From: an uncultured Acetatifactor sp. | GTDB taxonomy: Bacteria; Bacillota; Clostridia; Lachnospirales; Lachnospiraceae | Reading direction: 5' to 3' | Assembly (NCBI GenBank): GCA_910585615.1 | Contig: CAJUFO010000001.1 | Location: 62,001-126,000, forward strand | DNA length: 64,000 nucleotides | Shown: one piece after another, positions 45,326-53,314 of the stretch | How positions within the stretch are numbered: the first letter of the stretch is position 1 | Layout of the letters: every line of letters starts with the position of its first letter | Translations under genes and position numbers: made by a program | The notes under the pieces: model-generated | The model's database searches: none | Seen by the model: the letters and a program-made list of their open reading frames with translations, nothing else | What the model was told of the DNA's origin: nothing

Positions 45326-46318
45326 ATGAGCAAAATCATTGGAAATGCTCTGCCGGGGATACCCTGGCAGGAGAAGCCCGAAGGATTCGAGAAGCCCGTA
45401 TGGCGTTATTCCCAGAATCCGATCATCGGCAGACATGACACTCCCATTTCCAACAGCATCTTCAACAGCGCGGTGGTGCCTTTCGGGGACGGCTACGCAG
45501 GGGTCTTCCGCTGCGACAGCATGTCCGTGAGCATGGACATCTTCGTGGGCTTCAGCAAGGATGCCATCCACTGGGACATCAGCCATGAGCCGATCACCTT
45601 CGTGGGCGAGGATCCTGAGGTGACGAAGCGGGAGTACCGCTACGATCCCAGGGTGGTGTGGATCGAGGACCGCTACTATGTGACCTGGTGCAACGGCTAT
45701 CACGGCCCCACCATCGGTGTTGGCTACACCTTTGACTTCAAGACATTCTATCAGTTGGAGAATGCCTTTTTGCCCTACAACAGGAACGGTGTGCTCTTCC
45801 CCAGGAAGATAAACGGCCGCTATATGATGCTGTCCAGGCCCAGCGACACGGGACATACGCCCTTCGGCGACATCTTCTTAAGCCAGAGCCCTGACCTGGA
45901 GTTCTGGGGACATCACAGGTTCGTCATGGGCACCTACGGCGGGGACTTCTCCGCATGGCAGTCCATGAAAATCGGCCCCGGCCCCTGCCCCATCGAGACG
46001 GACGAGGGGTGGCTTCTGATCTATCACGGCGTGCTGCGCACCTGCAGCGGCTATGTGTACCGCATGGGCTGCGCATTGCTTGACCTGGAGGAGCCCTGGA
46101 AGGTGAAGCAGCGCTCCAGGTATTATCTGCTGGCACCGGAAGAGCTCTACGAGCAGAACGGTGACGTGCCCAACGTGGTGTTCCCCTGCGCGGCCCTGAC
46201 GGACGCGGAGACCGGGCGTATCGCCATCTACTACGGCTGCGCGGACACGGTGACAGGCCTGGCCTTCACCACGGTGGACGAGCTGATGGGCTGGATGAAG
46301 AAATATCCGCTGATCTGA
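45326..46318 (+). CDS. GH130 beta-mannoside phosphorylase or hydrolase (cluster B)
   Basis: 330 residues, five-bladed beta-propeller family GH130, cytoplasmic. Typical motifs are NSIFNSAVVPFGDGYAGVFR, KYDPR-type YRYDPRVVWIED (general acid Asp at about 106), CNGYHGPTIGVGYTFD, and SRPSDTGHTPFGDIFLS. By overall look it resembles GH130_2-type enzymes, which phosphorolyse beta-1,4-mannosides, including mannosyl-GlcNAc of N-glycan cores. The subfamily cannot be fixed by eye. It is a paralogue of the GH130 at 56643 (shared PWQE...PVWRYS-x-NPIIGR start). CAAGGAGGTT precedes the ATG. Confidence 0.85.
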   Translation: MSKIIGNALPGIPWQEKPEGFEKPVWRYSQNPIIGRHDTPISNSIFNSAVVPFGDGYAGVFRCDSMSVSMDIFVGFSKDAIHWDISHEPITFVGEDPEVTKREYRYDPRVVWIEDRYYVTWCNGYHGPTIGVGYTFDFKTFYQLENAFLPYNRNGVLFPRKINGRYMMLSRPSDTGHTPFGDIFLSQSPDLEFWGHHRFVMGTYGGDFSAWQSMKIGPGPCPIETDEGWLLIYHGVLRTCSGYVYRMGCALLDLEEPWKVKQRSRYYLLAPEELYEQNGDVPNVVFPCAALTDAETGRIAIYYGCADTVTGLAFTTVDELMGWMKKYPLI

Positions 46319-46462
46319 GCGGAAATGGAATGATATGAGACTATGAGCCATGGTCGCCCCTGCAGCTGCGTGCGGGCCATCCAGAACAAGCCTGACATGC
46401 ATCCGTAAAAAGCGGGGGAAGCGGCAAGTGAAATCGTTAAGCAGTATATATTATAAGAAAGT

Positions 46463-46507
46463 GGAGGAAGCCTCCGGCGGGAAAGGCATTGCCTTCCGGA
46501 GGCATCA
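46463..46507 (+). promoter_or_regulatory. Hairpin that encloses the GH29 ribosome binding site
   Basis: GCCTCCGG (46470-46477) pairs with CCGGAGGC (46496-46503), topped by AAGGC-ATT-GCCTT. The 3' arm contains GGAGG (46498-46502), the ribosome binding site of the ATG at 46508. Upstream GGAGG (46463-46467) could pair instead with CCTCC (46471-46475), freeing the site. The two pairings exclude each other, a switch-like layout. There is no T-tract, so it is not a terminator. Confidence 0.55.
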
Positions 46508-47917
46508 ATGATTATGGAAGAAGTGCTACAGAACGGGGAGGCCCTGGAGGAAGGGCAGGCCGCGGAGGACATGGTAGTGGACGGTGTCCACAATTACAGC
46601 ACGGAGGAGGCCTATGTATGGCCTACGGATCCCAAGGTGCTGAAGAAACTGGAGTGGTTCCAGGACCAGAAGCTGGGCCTGATGATGCACTGGGGCCCCT
46701 ATTCCCAGTTGGGCGTGGTGGAGTCCTGGGCCCTGAGCGACGGGGATGCGGACTGGTCCAGGGGCGGCATCGACTGGGAGGTGACAGGGGAGGAGTTCAA
46801 GGAGGAGTATTTCGGCCTGAACAGGACCTTCAACCCCCTGCGGTTCGAGCCGGAGAAATGGGCCGACCTGGCCAAAGAGGCGGGCATGCGCTATGTCCTC
46901 TTCACCACCAAGCACCACGACGGGTTCTGCATGTGGGATACACAGTATTCCGATTATAAGATAACGGCACCGGACTGCCCCTTCCACACCCACAAGTACG
47001 CGGACATCTGCGCCCATTTATTTGAATCCTTCCGCAAGCGGGGAATCGGCATCTCCGCCTATTTCTCCAAGGCGGACTGGCATGTGGACAGCTACTGGAA
47101 GGACGACACACCCAGGGGGAAATTCAAATACAGGGGCCCCTCCTACGACCCTAAGGAGAATCCCGAGGAGTGGGAGCGGTTCGTGACCTTCACCCAGAAC
47201 CAGATCAGGGAGCTGGGGACGAACTACGGCAAGCTGGACGCCATGTGGTTCGACGCGGGCTGGGTGCATGCCGGGAACGGCCAGGACATCCGCCTGGGAG
47301 AGGTGATCGAGGAAATCCGCAAGATTCAGCCGGGAATGCTCTGCGCGGACAGGACAATCGGCGGGCCTTACGAGAATTATGTGACGCCGGAGCAGTGCGT
47401 GCCGGATGAGCCCCTGTCCATTCCATGGGAGAGCTGCATCACTTTGGGCACCAGCTTCTCCTTCCGGTATGAGGATGCCTACAAGTCCCCCAGGGAGGTG
47501 ATCAACCTCCTGATCGACATTGTGGTGAAGGGCGGGAACCTGGCCATCAACGTAGGGCCCCAGCCCGACGGACGGCTGCCGGAGGGCGCGGTGCGTACCC
47601 TGAAGGGCATGGGAGAGTGGCTGGGCAGGTACGGCGAGGCCATATACGGCACCCGGGTGTGCGCGCCCTACAAGAAGGACGGCATCGGATTCACCCAGAA
47701 GGACGGCACTGTCTACGCCATCCAGGGCTTCGAGAGCGAGGATGGGCCTGTGGAGGACAAGGTCTGGATTCCCTATACCGGAGAATTCCGGGAGGTCACG
47801 GCCATGGGGGACGAGAGGGTCGTATCCGTGGAGAGAGAGACGGATGGCTTCTATGTGACGCTGGAGCAGAGCGGTGACAGAAAAGCGCCGATTGCCAGGG
47901 TGTTCTGTCTGAGATGA
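46508..47917 (+). CDS. GH29 alpha-L-fucosidase (second)
   Basis: 469 residues, no signal peptide. GH29 motifs are LGLMMHWGPYSQLGVVESWA, FTTKHHDGFCMWDTQYSDYK, and nucleophile Asp in AMWFDAGW (about 248). GGNLAINVGPQPDGRLPE then closes the barrel, followed by a small beta domain. The N-terminal 40 residues (MIMEEVLQNGEALEEGQAAE onwards) are an acidic extension of unknown role. A second ATG two codons later is possible. It follows the GH130 gene by 190 bases, with translation probably modulated by the hairpin over its ribosome binding site. Different from the first GH29, nearer the longer clostridial alpha-fucosidases. Confidence 0.88.
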   Translation: MIMEEVLQNGEALEEGQAAEDMVVDGVHNYSTEEAYVWPTDPKVLKKLEWFQDQKLGLMMHWGPYSQLGVVESWALSDGDADWSRGGIDWEVTGEEFKEEYFGLNRTFNPLRFEPEKWADLAKEAGMRYVLFTTKHHDGFCMWDTQYSDYKITAPDCPFHTHKYADICAHLFESFRKRGIGISAYFSKADWHVDSYWKDDTPRGKFKYRGPSYDPKENPEEWERFVTFTQNQIRELGTNYGKLDAMWFDAGWVHAGNGQDIRLGEVIEEIRKIQPGMLCADRTIGGPYENYVTPEQCVPDEPLSIPWESCITLGTSFSFRYEDAYKSPREVINLLIDIVVKGGNLAINVGPQPDGRLPEGAVRTLKGMGEWLGRYGEAIYGTRVCAPYKKDGIGFTQKDGTVYAIQGFESEDGPVEDKVWIPYTGEFREVTAMGDERVVSVERETDGFYVTLEQSGDRKAPIARVFCLR

Positions 47918-47969
47918 CGGCGGCATCCTGCGGGAGGTAATGGCCGGTACGGCAGAATGATAGGACGAG

Positions 47970-48012
47970 ATGCGGCCAGGCCTGGCGAATATGCCGGTAA
48001 GGCCGCATTTTT
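47970..48012 (+). terminator. Terminator of cluster B
   Basis: ATGCGGCC and GGCCGCAT arms (8 bp) around a loop that can pair further (CCTGGC / GCCGG), followed by TTTTT. Confidence 0.8.
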
Positions 48013-48015
48013 GCT

Positions 48016-48029
48016 AAAAAACGTTTCCA
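48016..48029. promoter_or_regulatory. cre-like site (CcpA)
   Basis: AAAAAACGTTTCCA matches 12 of 14 positions of the catabolite-responsive consensus TGWAARCGYTWNCW. It lies about 105 bases upstream of the promoter of the next lacI-family gene. A single weak-to-moderate match, given as a candidate only. Confidence 0.3.
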
Positions 48030-48100
48030 AAACCGATCATGGCCGAGACCGCCGGTATCTGTCTGTCGTTATAGTGCATGACTGTAAATATGACCAATGC

Positions 48101-48124
48101 GCAATATAGTGCAATATAGTATTG
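48101..48124. repeat. Tandem 10-bp repeat upstream of the second lacI-family gene
   Basis: GCAATATAGT occurs twice in a row (48101-48110, 48111-48120); with the next bases it forms CAATA-TAG-TATTG (48112-48124). One helical turn apart and ending 10 bases before the -35, it looks like a regulator binding site. Confidence 0.5.
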
Positions 48125-48133
48125 TTAAAGCTG

Positions 48134-48162
48134 TTGCTAAGAAAAGTTAAATATGTTAAAAT
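48134..48162 (+). promoter_or_regulatory. Promoter of the second lacI-family gene
   Basis: TTGCTA (48134-48139), 17-base spacer, TAAAAT (48157-48162) with a TGT extension (48154-48156). Confidence 0.65.
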
Positions 48163-48203
48163 GGGGATAAAGATACAACGGTATGGCAAGAGAGAAAAAA
48201 TCT

Positions 48204-49217
48204 ATGAACAAAGTAACGATGCAGGATATCGCCGATGCATTGGGGATATCGCGGGTCACCGTGTGGAAGGTATTCAACAACTATACAAATGTGTCTGCAA
48301 GCGTTCGCGAAAAGGTTCTGCTAAAGGCAAAGGAGCTGGGCTATACGAAGGGGCTTGCGGAGGTTGACGACGGGGTTCTGGAGAAGAATGTCTCTTTGAT
48401 CGTGTCCAGGCCCAACTCGTCCACTTTCTGGACCACCATCATACATCGGGCGGCCCAGGAGCTGTCTCTTCACAATGTGAATCTCATGTATACCTATGTG
48501 CCGTCCAACTATTCCGAGGATTTCAGGATGCCATCCGTACTGACCAACGGGACGGTACAGGGGGCGATTGTCTTGAATGTGTACGATAAGCGGATGATAA
48601 GGCAGATTTGCCAGCTTGGGATTCCGAAGGTATTCCTGGACACGGTGCCGGAGATTCAGTTCGGGGAACTGCAGGCGGATCTGGTATTGCTGGAGGGCTT
48701 CCACAGCACGTACCAGATTACGAAGTCTGTGGTGGAGAGGGGATTGAAGAGAATCGGATTCGTGGGGGACATCCAGTATGCCCGCACAAACTATGACCGC
48801 TTCGAGGGGTTCTGTCGATGCATGGAAGACCATGGGCTGCCGGTGGAGAAGGAACTGTGCCTTACGGGCCGGATTGGCATCTTTTCCTATAACAAGGAGA
48901 TAAACGGCTTTCTGGATTCCCTGGAAAGGCTGCCGGACGCCTTCGTCTGCGCCAGCGATTTCATCGCCCATAACATGCAGCGTTACTTTGCGGAGCACAG
49001 GGAGCGTATTCCGGAGGGAATCGTGGTGACGGGATATGACGGACGGGACGAGTATGCCGTGGGCAAGCTGATCACCACGGCGGAGGTGCAGACCGGGGTG
49101 CTGGGGAAGCGCCTGGCCATGCAGATCGTCTACCGTATGGAGCATGGGGACGCGCCCTATGAGCTGACTTATGTGAACCCGCCGGTGGTATACCGGGATT
49201 CTGTATTGCGGGGGTAA
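48204..49217 (+). CDS. LacI-family transcriptional regulator (cluster B)
   Basis: 337 residues. HTH MNKVTMQDIADALGISRVTV followed by WKVFNNYTNVSASVREKVL, then a type I periplasmic-binding-like effector domain. The recognition helix has VTVWKVFNN, unlike the VMTVSRVVN of the cluster A regulator, so the operators must differ. The ATG at 48204 puts the HTH at the family's usual position and has AGAGAG upstream; an in-frame ATG at 48183 is the alternative. Located right after the GH130-GH29 unit, it is the likely regulator of cluster B. The effector is unknown. Confidence 0.9.
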   Translation: MNKVTMQDIADALGISRVTVWKVFNNYTNVSASVREKVLLKAKELGYTKGLAEVDDGVLEKNVSLIVSRPNSSTFWTTIIHRAAQELSLHNVNLMYTYVPSNYSEDFRMPSVLTNGTVQGAIVLNVYDKRMIRQICQLGIPKVFLDTVPEIQFGELQADLVLLEGFHSTYQITKSVVERGLKRIGFVGDIQYARTNYDRFEGFCRCMEDHGLPVEKELCLTGRIGIFSYNKEINGFLDSLERLPDAFVCASDFIAHNMQRYFAEHRERIPEGIVVTGYDGRDEYAVGKLITTAEVQTGVLGKRLAMQIVYRMEHGDAPYELTYVNPPVVYRDSVLRG

Positions 49218-49273
49218 AATGCGGCATACTATAGCATATTAAGGAATAGGCACGGGAAACGGGGATACCTTAC

Positions 49274-50116
49274 ATGGAAACGGGATACGAGAACCACATC
49301 CTCTATCACTATACGGACTACCAGGCGCTGGACGGCATGCTCCACCATGCCCAGCTGCGGGTGAACAATGTGCTGAATATGAACGATGCCGCGGAAATGC
49401 GTTACTTTATGGACGGCCTGTGCGATGCGGTGGCGAAGCGCCTGGAAAGCGAAGGGGATATACAGCGGGCGGAGCGGGTAAGGGAGCTTTTCCAGGAGGA
49501 GCTGAAGAAGGAATTCTACTACTCCGCCTACGCGGCGTGCTTCTCCCTCCACCGGGACGACGCGGCCCAGTGGGAGCGGTACGGGAACCGGGGCAGGGGC
49601 GTGTGCATCGCCTTCCAGGGCAGGCATCTGGAGAGGATGGCCACAGGGGCATTGTCCTTGCAGACCGTGTTCTACCAGGACGACATGGCCGGCCATAACC
49701 TGACCGGAGTGTTCTACCGCCTGGTGAAGCGGGGGAAGGAGCTGTCCCTGGCGAATCCGGACATCAAGAAGGCCATGAACTATGCCTGGAGCTGCTCCGC
49801 TGCCTTCAAGCACCCTTCGTTTCTCTCGGAGCGGGAGGTAAGGCTGGTGGTCTCTCCTTTCGTGAAGGAGTACTTTGAGGTGGAGCCATGCTATCATATC
49901 ACCACGGAGCGGATCAAGAAATACTATCCCCTGGATCTGATGGGCATGTGCGGGAAGATTGGGATAGGGCTGGAGGAGCTGGTGCCGGAGATCATCATCG
50001 GGCCGGAATCCACTCAGTCGAAGTCAATCCTGCAGGATTACCTGCGGGACAACGGGCTGGAGGGGCTGGCGGGGAGGGTCTCCCTTTCGAAGTGCCCGCT
50101 GCGGAGGCCGGGGTGA
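49274..50116 (+). CDS. DUF2971 family protein
   Basis: 280 residues, soluble. DUF2971 features: LYHYTDYQALDGMLHHAQLR then NVLNMNDAAEMRYF near the N-terminus, and YAACFSLHRDDAAQWERYGN followed by RGVCIAFQG in the middle. The conserved pattern YHYT, MND and W-x-YG is complete. The function of the family is unsettled; such genes are often in variable regions. It lies 56 bases after the lacI-family gene, has a modest purine-rich site (GAAACGGGGA) and converges on the diguanylate cyclase gene. Confidence 0.75.
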   Translation: METGYENHILYHYTDYQALDGMLHHAQLRVNNVLNMNDAAEMRYFMDGLCDAVAKRLESEGDIQRAERVRELFQEELKKEFYYSAYAACFSLHRDDAAQWERYGNRGRGVCIAFQGRHLERMATGALSLQTVFYQDDMAGHNLTGVFYRLVKRGKELSLANPDIKKAMNYAWSCSAAFKHPSFLSEREVRLVVSPFVKEYFEVEPCYHITTERIKKYYPLDLMGMCGKIGIGLEELVPEIIIGPESTQSKSILQDYLRDNGLEGLAGRVSLSKCPLRRPG

Positions 50117-50159
50117 TTTTTTTACGCGGGGCTGTAGGGCTTAGCCCCTGTCCGACCTG

Positions 50160-50187
50160 CCTGGCGGGAGTTACCGCTCCCGCCAGG
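50160..50187. repeat. Perfect hairpin spanning the diguanylate cyclase stop codon
   Basis: CCTGGCGGGAG and CTCCCGCCAGG form a perfect 11-bp stem whose 6-base loop contains the TAA stop of the leftward gene. No T-tract on either side, so it may block 3' exonucleases or weakly terminate. Confidence 0.6.
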
Positions 50188-51088
50188 GCTCCTTGCCGCC
50201 ATCGGACCACACCACCATGTTCCGGCCATTGTGCTTGGCTTTGTAGAGCATGTTGTCCGCGATTTTCAGGTAGTCGTCATAGACGTCGCCCATCTTGGGC
50301 AGGAGAGTGACGCCGCCGATGCTGATGGTGACCCAGGGGGATACAGAAGGGTCGTGGGGGATATGGAGATCCTCCACCGCCTGGCGGATGGTCTGCAGGA
50401 ACTCAAAGGCCGACCTGGCATCGTTGCCCAGCATGATCGCCACGAACTCCTCTCCGCCATAGCGCCCGAAGAAGTCCGTGGGGCGCTGGAAGAAGGCGGA
50501 GGCCGTCTGGGCCACGGAGGAGATGACCTTATCCCCTGCCGGGTGGCCGAAGGTGTCGTTGTATACCTTGAACTTGTCGATGTCGAACATGCAGACGGAG
50601 AAGGTGAGCCCCAGCCGGATGGCCTCCCGCCATTTCAATATGCTCTCGTCTTCGTAGCGCCGCCTGTTGGCCACGCCGGTGAGCTGATCCATGGTGGCCT
50701 GGTGCATGAACTGCATCTGGTAGTGGTGCAGCTTGATGTGGATGGCGGCCCTGGCCCGGACCGTGATGGGGCTGAAGGGCTTGGCGATGTAGTCCACCGC
50801 GCCCAGGGTCAGGCCCTTCTCCTCGTGCTGTACATCCGCCAGGCCGCTGACCAGGATGACGGGCGTGTATTTGGTGAGAATCGTCTCCTGGAGCCTTTTC
50901 AGCAGAGTGAAGCCGTCTATGTCCGGCATGATGATGTCCAGGAAAATCAGGGAGAAATTTTCCCCCTTCGCCTTGCGGAAGCCCTCCTCGCCCTCCAGGC
51001 ATATGGTGACCTCGTAGTCATCGCCCAGAATGGATTTCAGATATTCAGCCTGTGCCCGGCTGTCTTCGATTATCAATATTTTATCCAT
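50171..51088 (-). CDS. Response regulator with GGDEF diguanylate cyclase domain
   Basis: 305 residues. The receiver domain (1-120) has acidic residues EDS at 8-10, phospho-acceptor Asp51 in FLDIIMPDIDG and Lys at about 103 (AKPFSP). The GGDEF domain (about 130-295) has an intact active site RYGGEEF (GGEEF 211-215). An RxxD inhibitory site, RPTD, is at 202-205, exactly five residues upstream. It should make cyclic di-GMP upon phosphorylation, with product inhibition. The chosen ATG (51088) follows CAAGGAAAAAC; an ATG 21 bases upstream is possible. It directly follows the multi-PAS gene with only 22 bases between, so the two form one signalling unit. Confidence 0.92.
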   Translation of the reverse strand: MDKILIIEDSRAQAEYLKSILGDDYEVTICLEGEEGFRKAKGENFSLIFLDIIMPDIDGFTLLKRLQETILTKYTPVILVSGLADVQHEEKGLTLGAVDYIAKPFSPITVRARAAIHIKLHHYQMQFMHQATMDQLTGVANRRRYEDESILKWREAIRLGLTFSVCMFDIDKFKVYNDTFGHPAGDKVISSVAQTASAFFQRPTDFFGRYGGEEFVAIMLGNDARSAFEFLQTIRQAVEDLHIPHDPSVSPWVTISIGGVTLLPKMGDVYDDYLKIADNMLYKAKHNGRNMVVWSDGGKEPWRER

Positions 51089-51110
51089 GTTTTTCCTTGC
51101 TCCCTCCATG

Positions 51111-53078
51111 TCACTTCAGCTGCTGGCGCTGCAGGGGCTCCGTGATGTCCTGCGCCACGTACACCGCGGTCTTCGGCATGTCGTTGCCGCCGCTCTGGGC
51201 CAGCACCACGGTGGCGCGCACCCACTGGGGGGCCGCGGAATCGCCCTCAGGCTCCTGTGGGAGCTTCCGGTAGGTGGCCGATACGTAGGGCTGCCACCAG
51301 CGCAGGTTCTGCATCAGATTCGGTATGTTCATGACCTTCAGATAATCTTCCCTGTCATCCGGGTGGATGAAGTTCTCGGCGTAGACCTCCAGGGCGGCGG
51401 TGCAGTTCACCTCGCTGCCCAGCACGTCCCCGGCCTTGCCAAGCTTGGTCACGGCCCGGAAGGTGTCCTGCTCCAGGTCGATGTAATAGGTGGAGAAGAA
51501 CAGGCTGCTCAGGCTGCTGATGATGTAGGCCCGGTCCTGCATGGCCCGGTACCTTTGGTCCTCCCGGCTCTTCTCGTCGGTGATGTCATGGCCCAGGATG
51601 TTGACCACCATCCTGCCGTTCTGGCGGCTGTAGATGATATGCTGCTCCAGCCAGCGGGGAGGATCCCCCTTGATGCGGTACTGGCAGATCTCCTCCGCGT
51701 AATGCTCCGTGACCGCCGCCTTTTCCCGCAGATGTTCCAGGGACAGGAGATGCCCGTAATTGAGGGCGTCCTCCGGGTACAATTGTGGGATCAGCAGCTG
51801 GGTGTAATAGCTGTAATCGCCCACCTGGGCATCCTGCATCCGGGCGGCGCCGTCCAGGCGGATGCGCTCGCACTGGCCGTTCTCCAGGTTCACCGTAGTC
51901 ATCATGGTGAAGCGGGACTTTAGAATCGCGGCAATCTGCATGTCTTGCTTGCTGTGGGCCAGCTCCTTGCGCATCTGTTCGTCCATGTTCTCCATGGCCA
52001 GGAGGGCGTATTCCGGATTGCCGTGCTCGCTGCTTAAGTGGGCCGTCACGGAGATATAGCGGTAGGAGCCGCCAATCTCCCACTGGCACAAAAGCTCCGA
52101 TTCCTGCTCCCCGGCATCCCTGGCCTGTATGAGGCCGTCAATGGAGAATTTCGCCAGGAAGGCCTCCCGGTAGGCGGGATGGAGCCTTTCCGCAATCTGG
52201 GACTGCAGGTATGTATCCCATGGGGGCGGCTGGGAAGGCTCTTCCTCTGGCGCGTGCCCCTCCACCCGGATGACGTCCGTGGCGCCGTTCTCCAGGTTGA
52301 TGGCATAGATGCCGAAGCTCTGCTCGCCTACGGCCAGAAGGGCATCCCGGCTGCGGGCGTTGTCCTCCTCGCACTCTAAGCCCTCCCGCATTGTGTCGTG
52401 CACATCCTTCACGCAGAACATGGCGGTCTGGTTCTCTTCGCTGTAGTCAAAGGCCCTCACCACCTCGATCAGGTTCCAGCGGAACTCCTCCTGGTGGAGG
52501 CGGCGGTAGATGCAGGTCAGCATGGACTTGCCGGAGCGCAGGGCGTTCTGCAGATGGGACATGTGGGTGAATGCCCGGAAGCGCTCCACGTCGTCAGGAT
52601 GCACCATGCCGCTTCCCGCCAGGTTCTCGAATTCCCCGGACAGGTTCTCGGTGCCGCGGTGGGACAGCCACGCGCTCGCGTCGGATTTCAGCACGTCATA
52701 GCGGTTCCGGCCCAGGTCCAGGCGCAGGATTTTGTGGTACGCGTAGCCCGAGGCCTCTATGCGGGGCGTGACGCTGACCACGAAGGCGGGGATGGCATCC
52801 TTCCAGAGCATCCGGGTGGCCACCATGTCCACCACCCCGCCGAAGGTGGTATTGTAGCTTAGGGAACGCCCCTCCTGCCTGCCCTCTATGGTCAGCAGGG
52901 GGCAGTTGATGCAGGATCCCGTCCATACCTCATGACAGGTCATGCCCAAGCGTACCTCCGGCGACACGGTCTGGACCCTTTTGTTGAAATACAGCAGGCT
53001 GTGATTGTCCTGCCGGATTACATAAATGCCGGTCTCAGGCATGCTGTTTAAGATGATTTCGTAATCTTTGTTCTCCAA
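51111..53078 (-). CDS. Multi-PAS sensory protein without an output domain
   Basis: 655 residues, no membrane segments or signal peptide. An N-terminal PAS domain carries the cysteine motif CHEVWTGSCINCP (C-7-C-2-C), common in clostridial PAS proteins. Then come four similar modules of about 130 residues. Each starts with a strand-rich LDL/INLENG-type motif and includes a HPDDVERFRAF-type helix (HPDD, HPAY, YPED, HPDD in turn), ending with a PAS-like core. No histidine kinase, GGDEF or EAL domain is present, and the protein stops just after DITEPLQRQQ. TTG at 53078 is chosen because GGGGGG lies 7 bases before it; another TTG at 53099 is in frame. Output probably goes through the adjacent diguanylate cyclase (inference). 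Confidence 0.8.
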   Translation of the reverse strand: MENKDYEIILNSMPETGIYVIRQDNHSLLYFNKRVQTVSPEVRLGMTCHEVWTGSCINCPLLTIEGRQEGRSLSYNTTFGGVVDMVATRMLWKDAIPAFVVSVTPRIEASGYAYHKILRLDLGRNRYDVLKSDASAWLSHRGTENLSGEFENLAGSGMVHPDDVERFRAFTHMSHLQNALRSGKSMLTCIYRRLHQEEFRWNLIEVVRAFDYSEENQTAMFCVKDVHDTMREGLECEEDNARSRDALLAVGEQSFGIYAINLENGATDVIRVEGHAPEEEPSQPPPWDTYLQSQIAERLHPAYREAFLAKFSIDGLIQARDAGEQESELLCQWEIGGSYRYISVTAHLSSEHGNPEYALLAMENMDEQMRKELAHSKQDMQIAAILKSRFTMMTTVNLENGQCERIRLDGAARMQDAQVGDYSYYTQLLIPQLYPEDALNYGHLLSLEHLREKAAVTEHYAEEICQYRIKGDPPRWLEQHIIYSRQNGRMVVNILGHDITDEKSREDQRYRAMQDRAYIISSLSSLFFSTYYIDLEQDTFRAVTKLGKAGDVLGSEVNCTAALEVYAENFIHPDDREDYLKVMNIPNLMQNLRWWQPYVSATYRKLPQEPEGDSAAPQWVRATVVLAQSGGNDMPKTAVYVAQDITEPLQRQQLK

Positions 53079-53149
53079 AGTCAATCCCCCCTTGATCAAT
53101 GCGGCGACAGACTGTATCCTTCCGGCATATGCGCCGGGCTTTTGTCAGA

Positions 53150-53181
53150 TATAAAAAAGAAAAGCCTCAGATAAGGCTTTG
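53150..53181 (-). terminator. Terminator downstream of the AraC-type gene
   Basis: Minus strand AAAGCCT-TATCTG-AGGCTTT followed by TCTTTTTT. It is placed between the leftward AraC-type gene and the leftward multi-PAS gene, separating the two transcripts. Confidence 0.7.
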
Positions 53182-53314
53182 TTCTGTTCGTCTTCTCCAC
53201 CTTTCATGATAAAGAAAAATGAATGGATTGTCAAGCGGAAATCGAGGATGGAGAGGCAGCGGGGCAGTGGCCGTCTCGGGATTTGGCACCAGGTGAACAG
53301 CAACCGATAGCCCG

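Noticed and set aside
53100..53150. Cyclic di-GMP riboswitch before the multi-PAS gene
   Set aside because: The conserved GEMM sequence elements are not present in the short leader.
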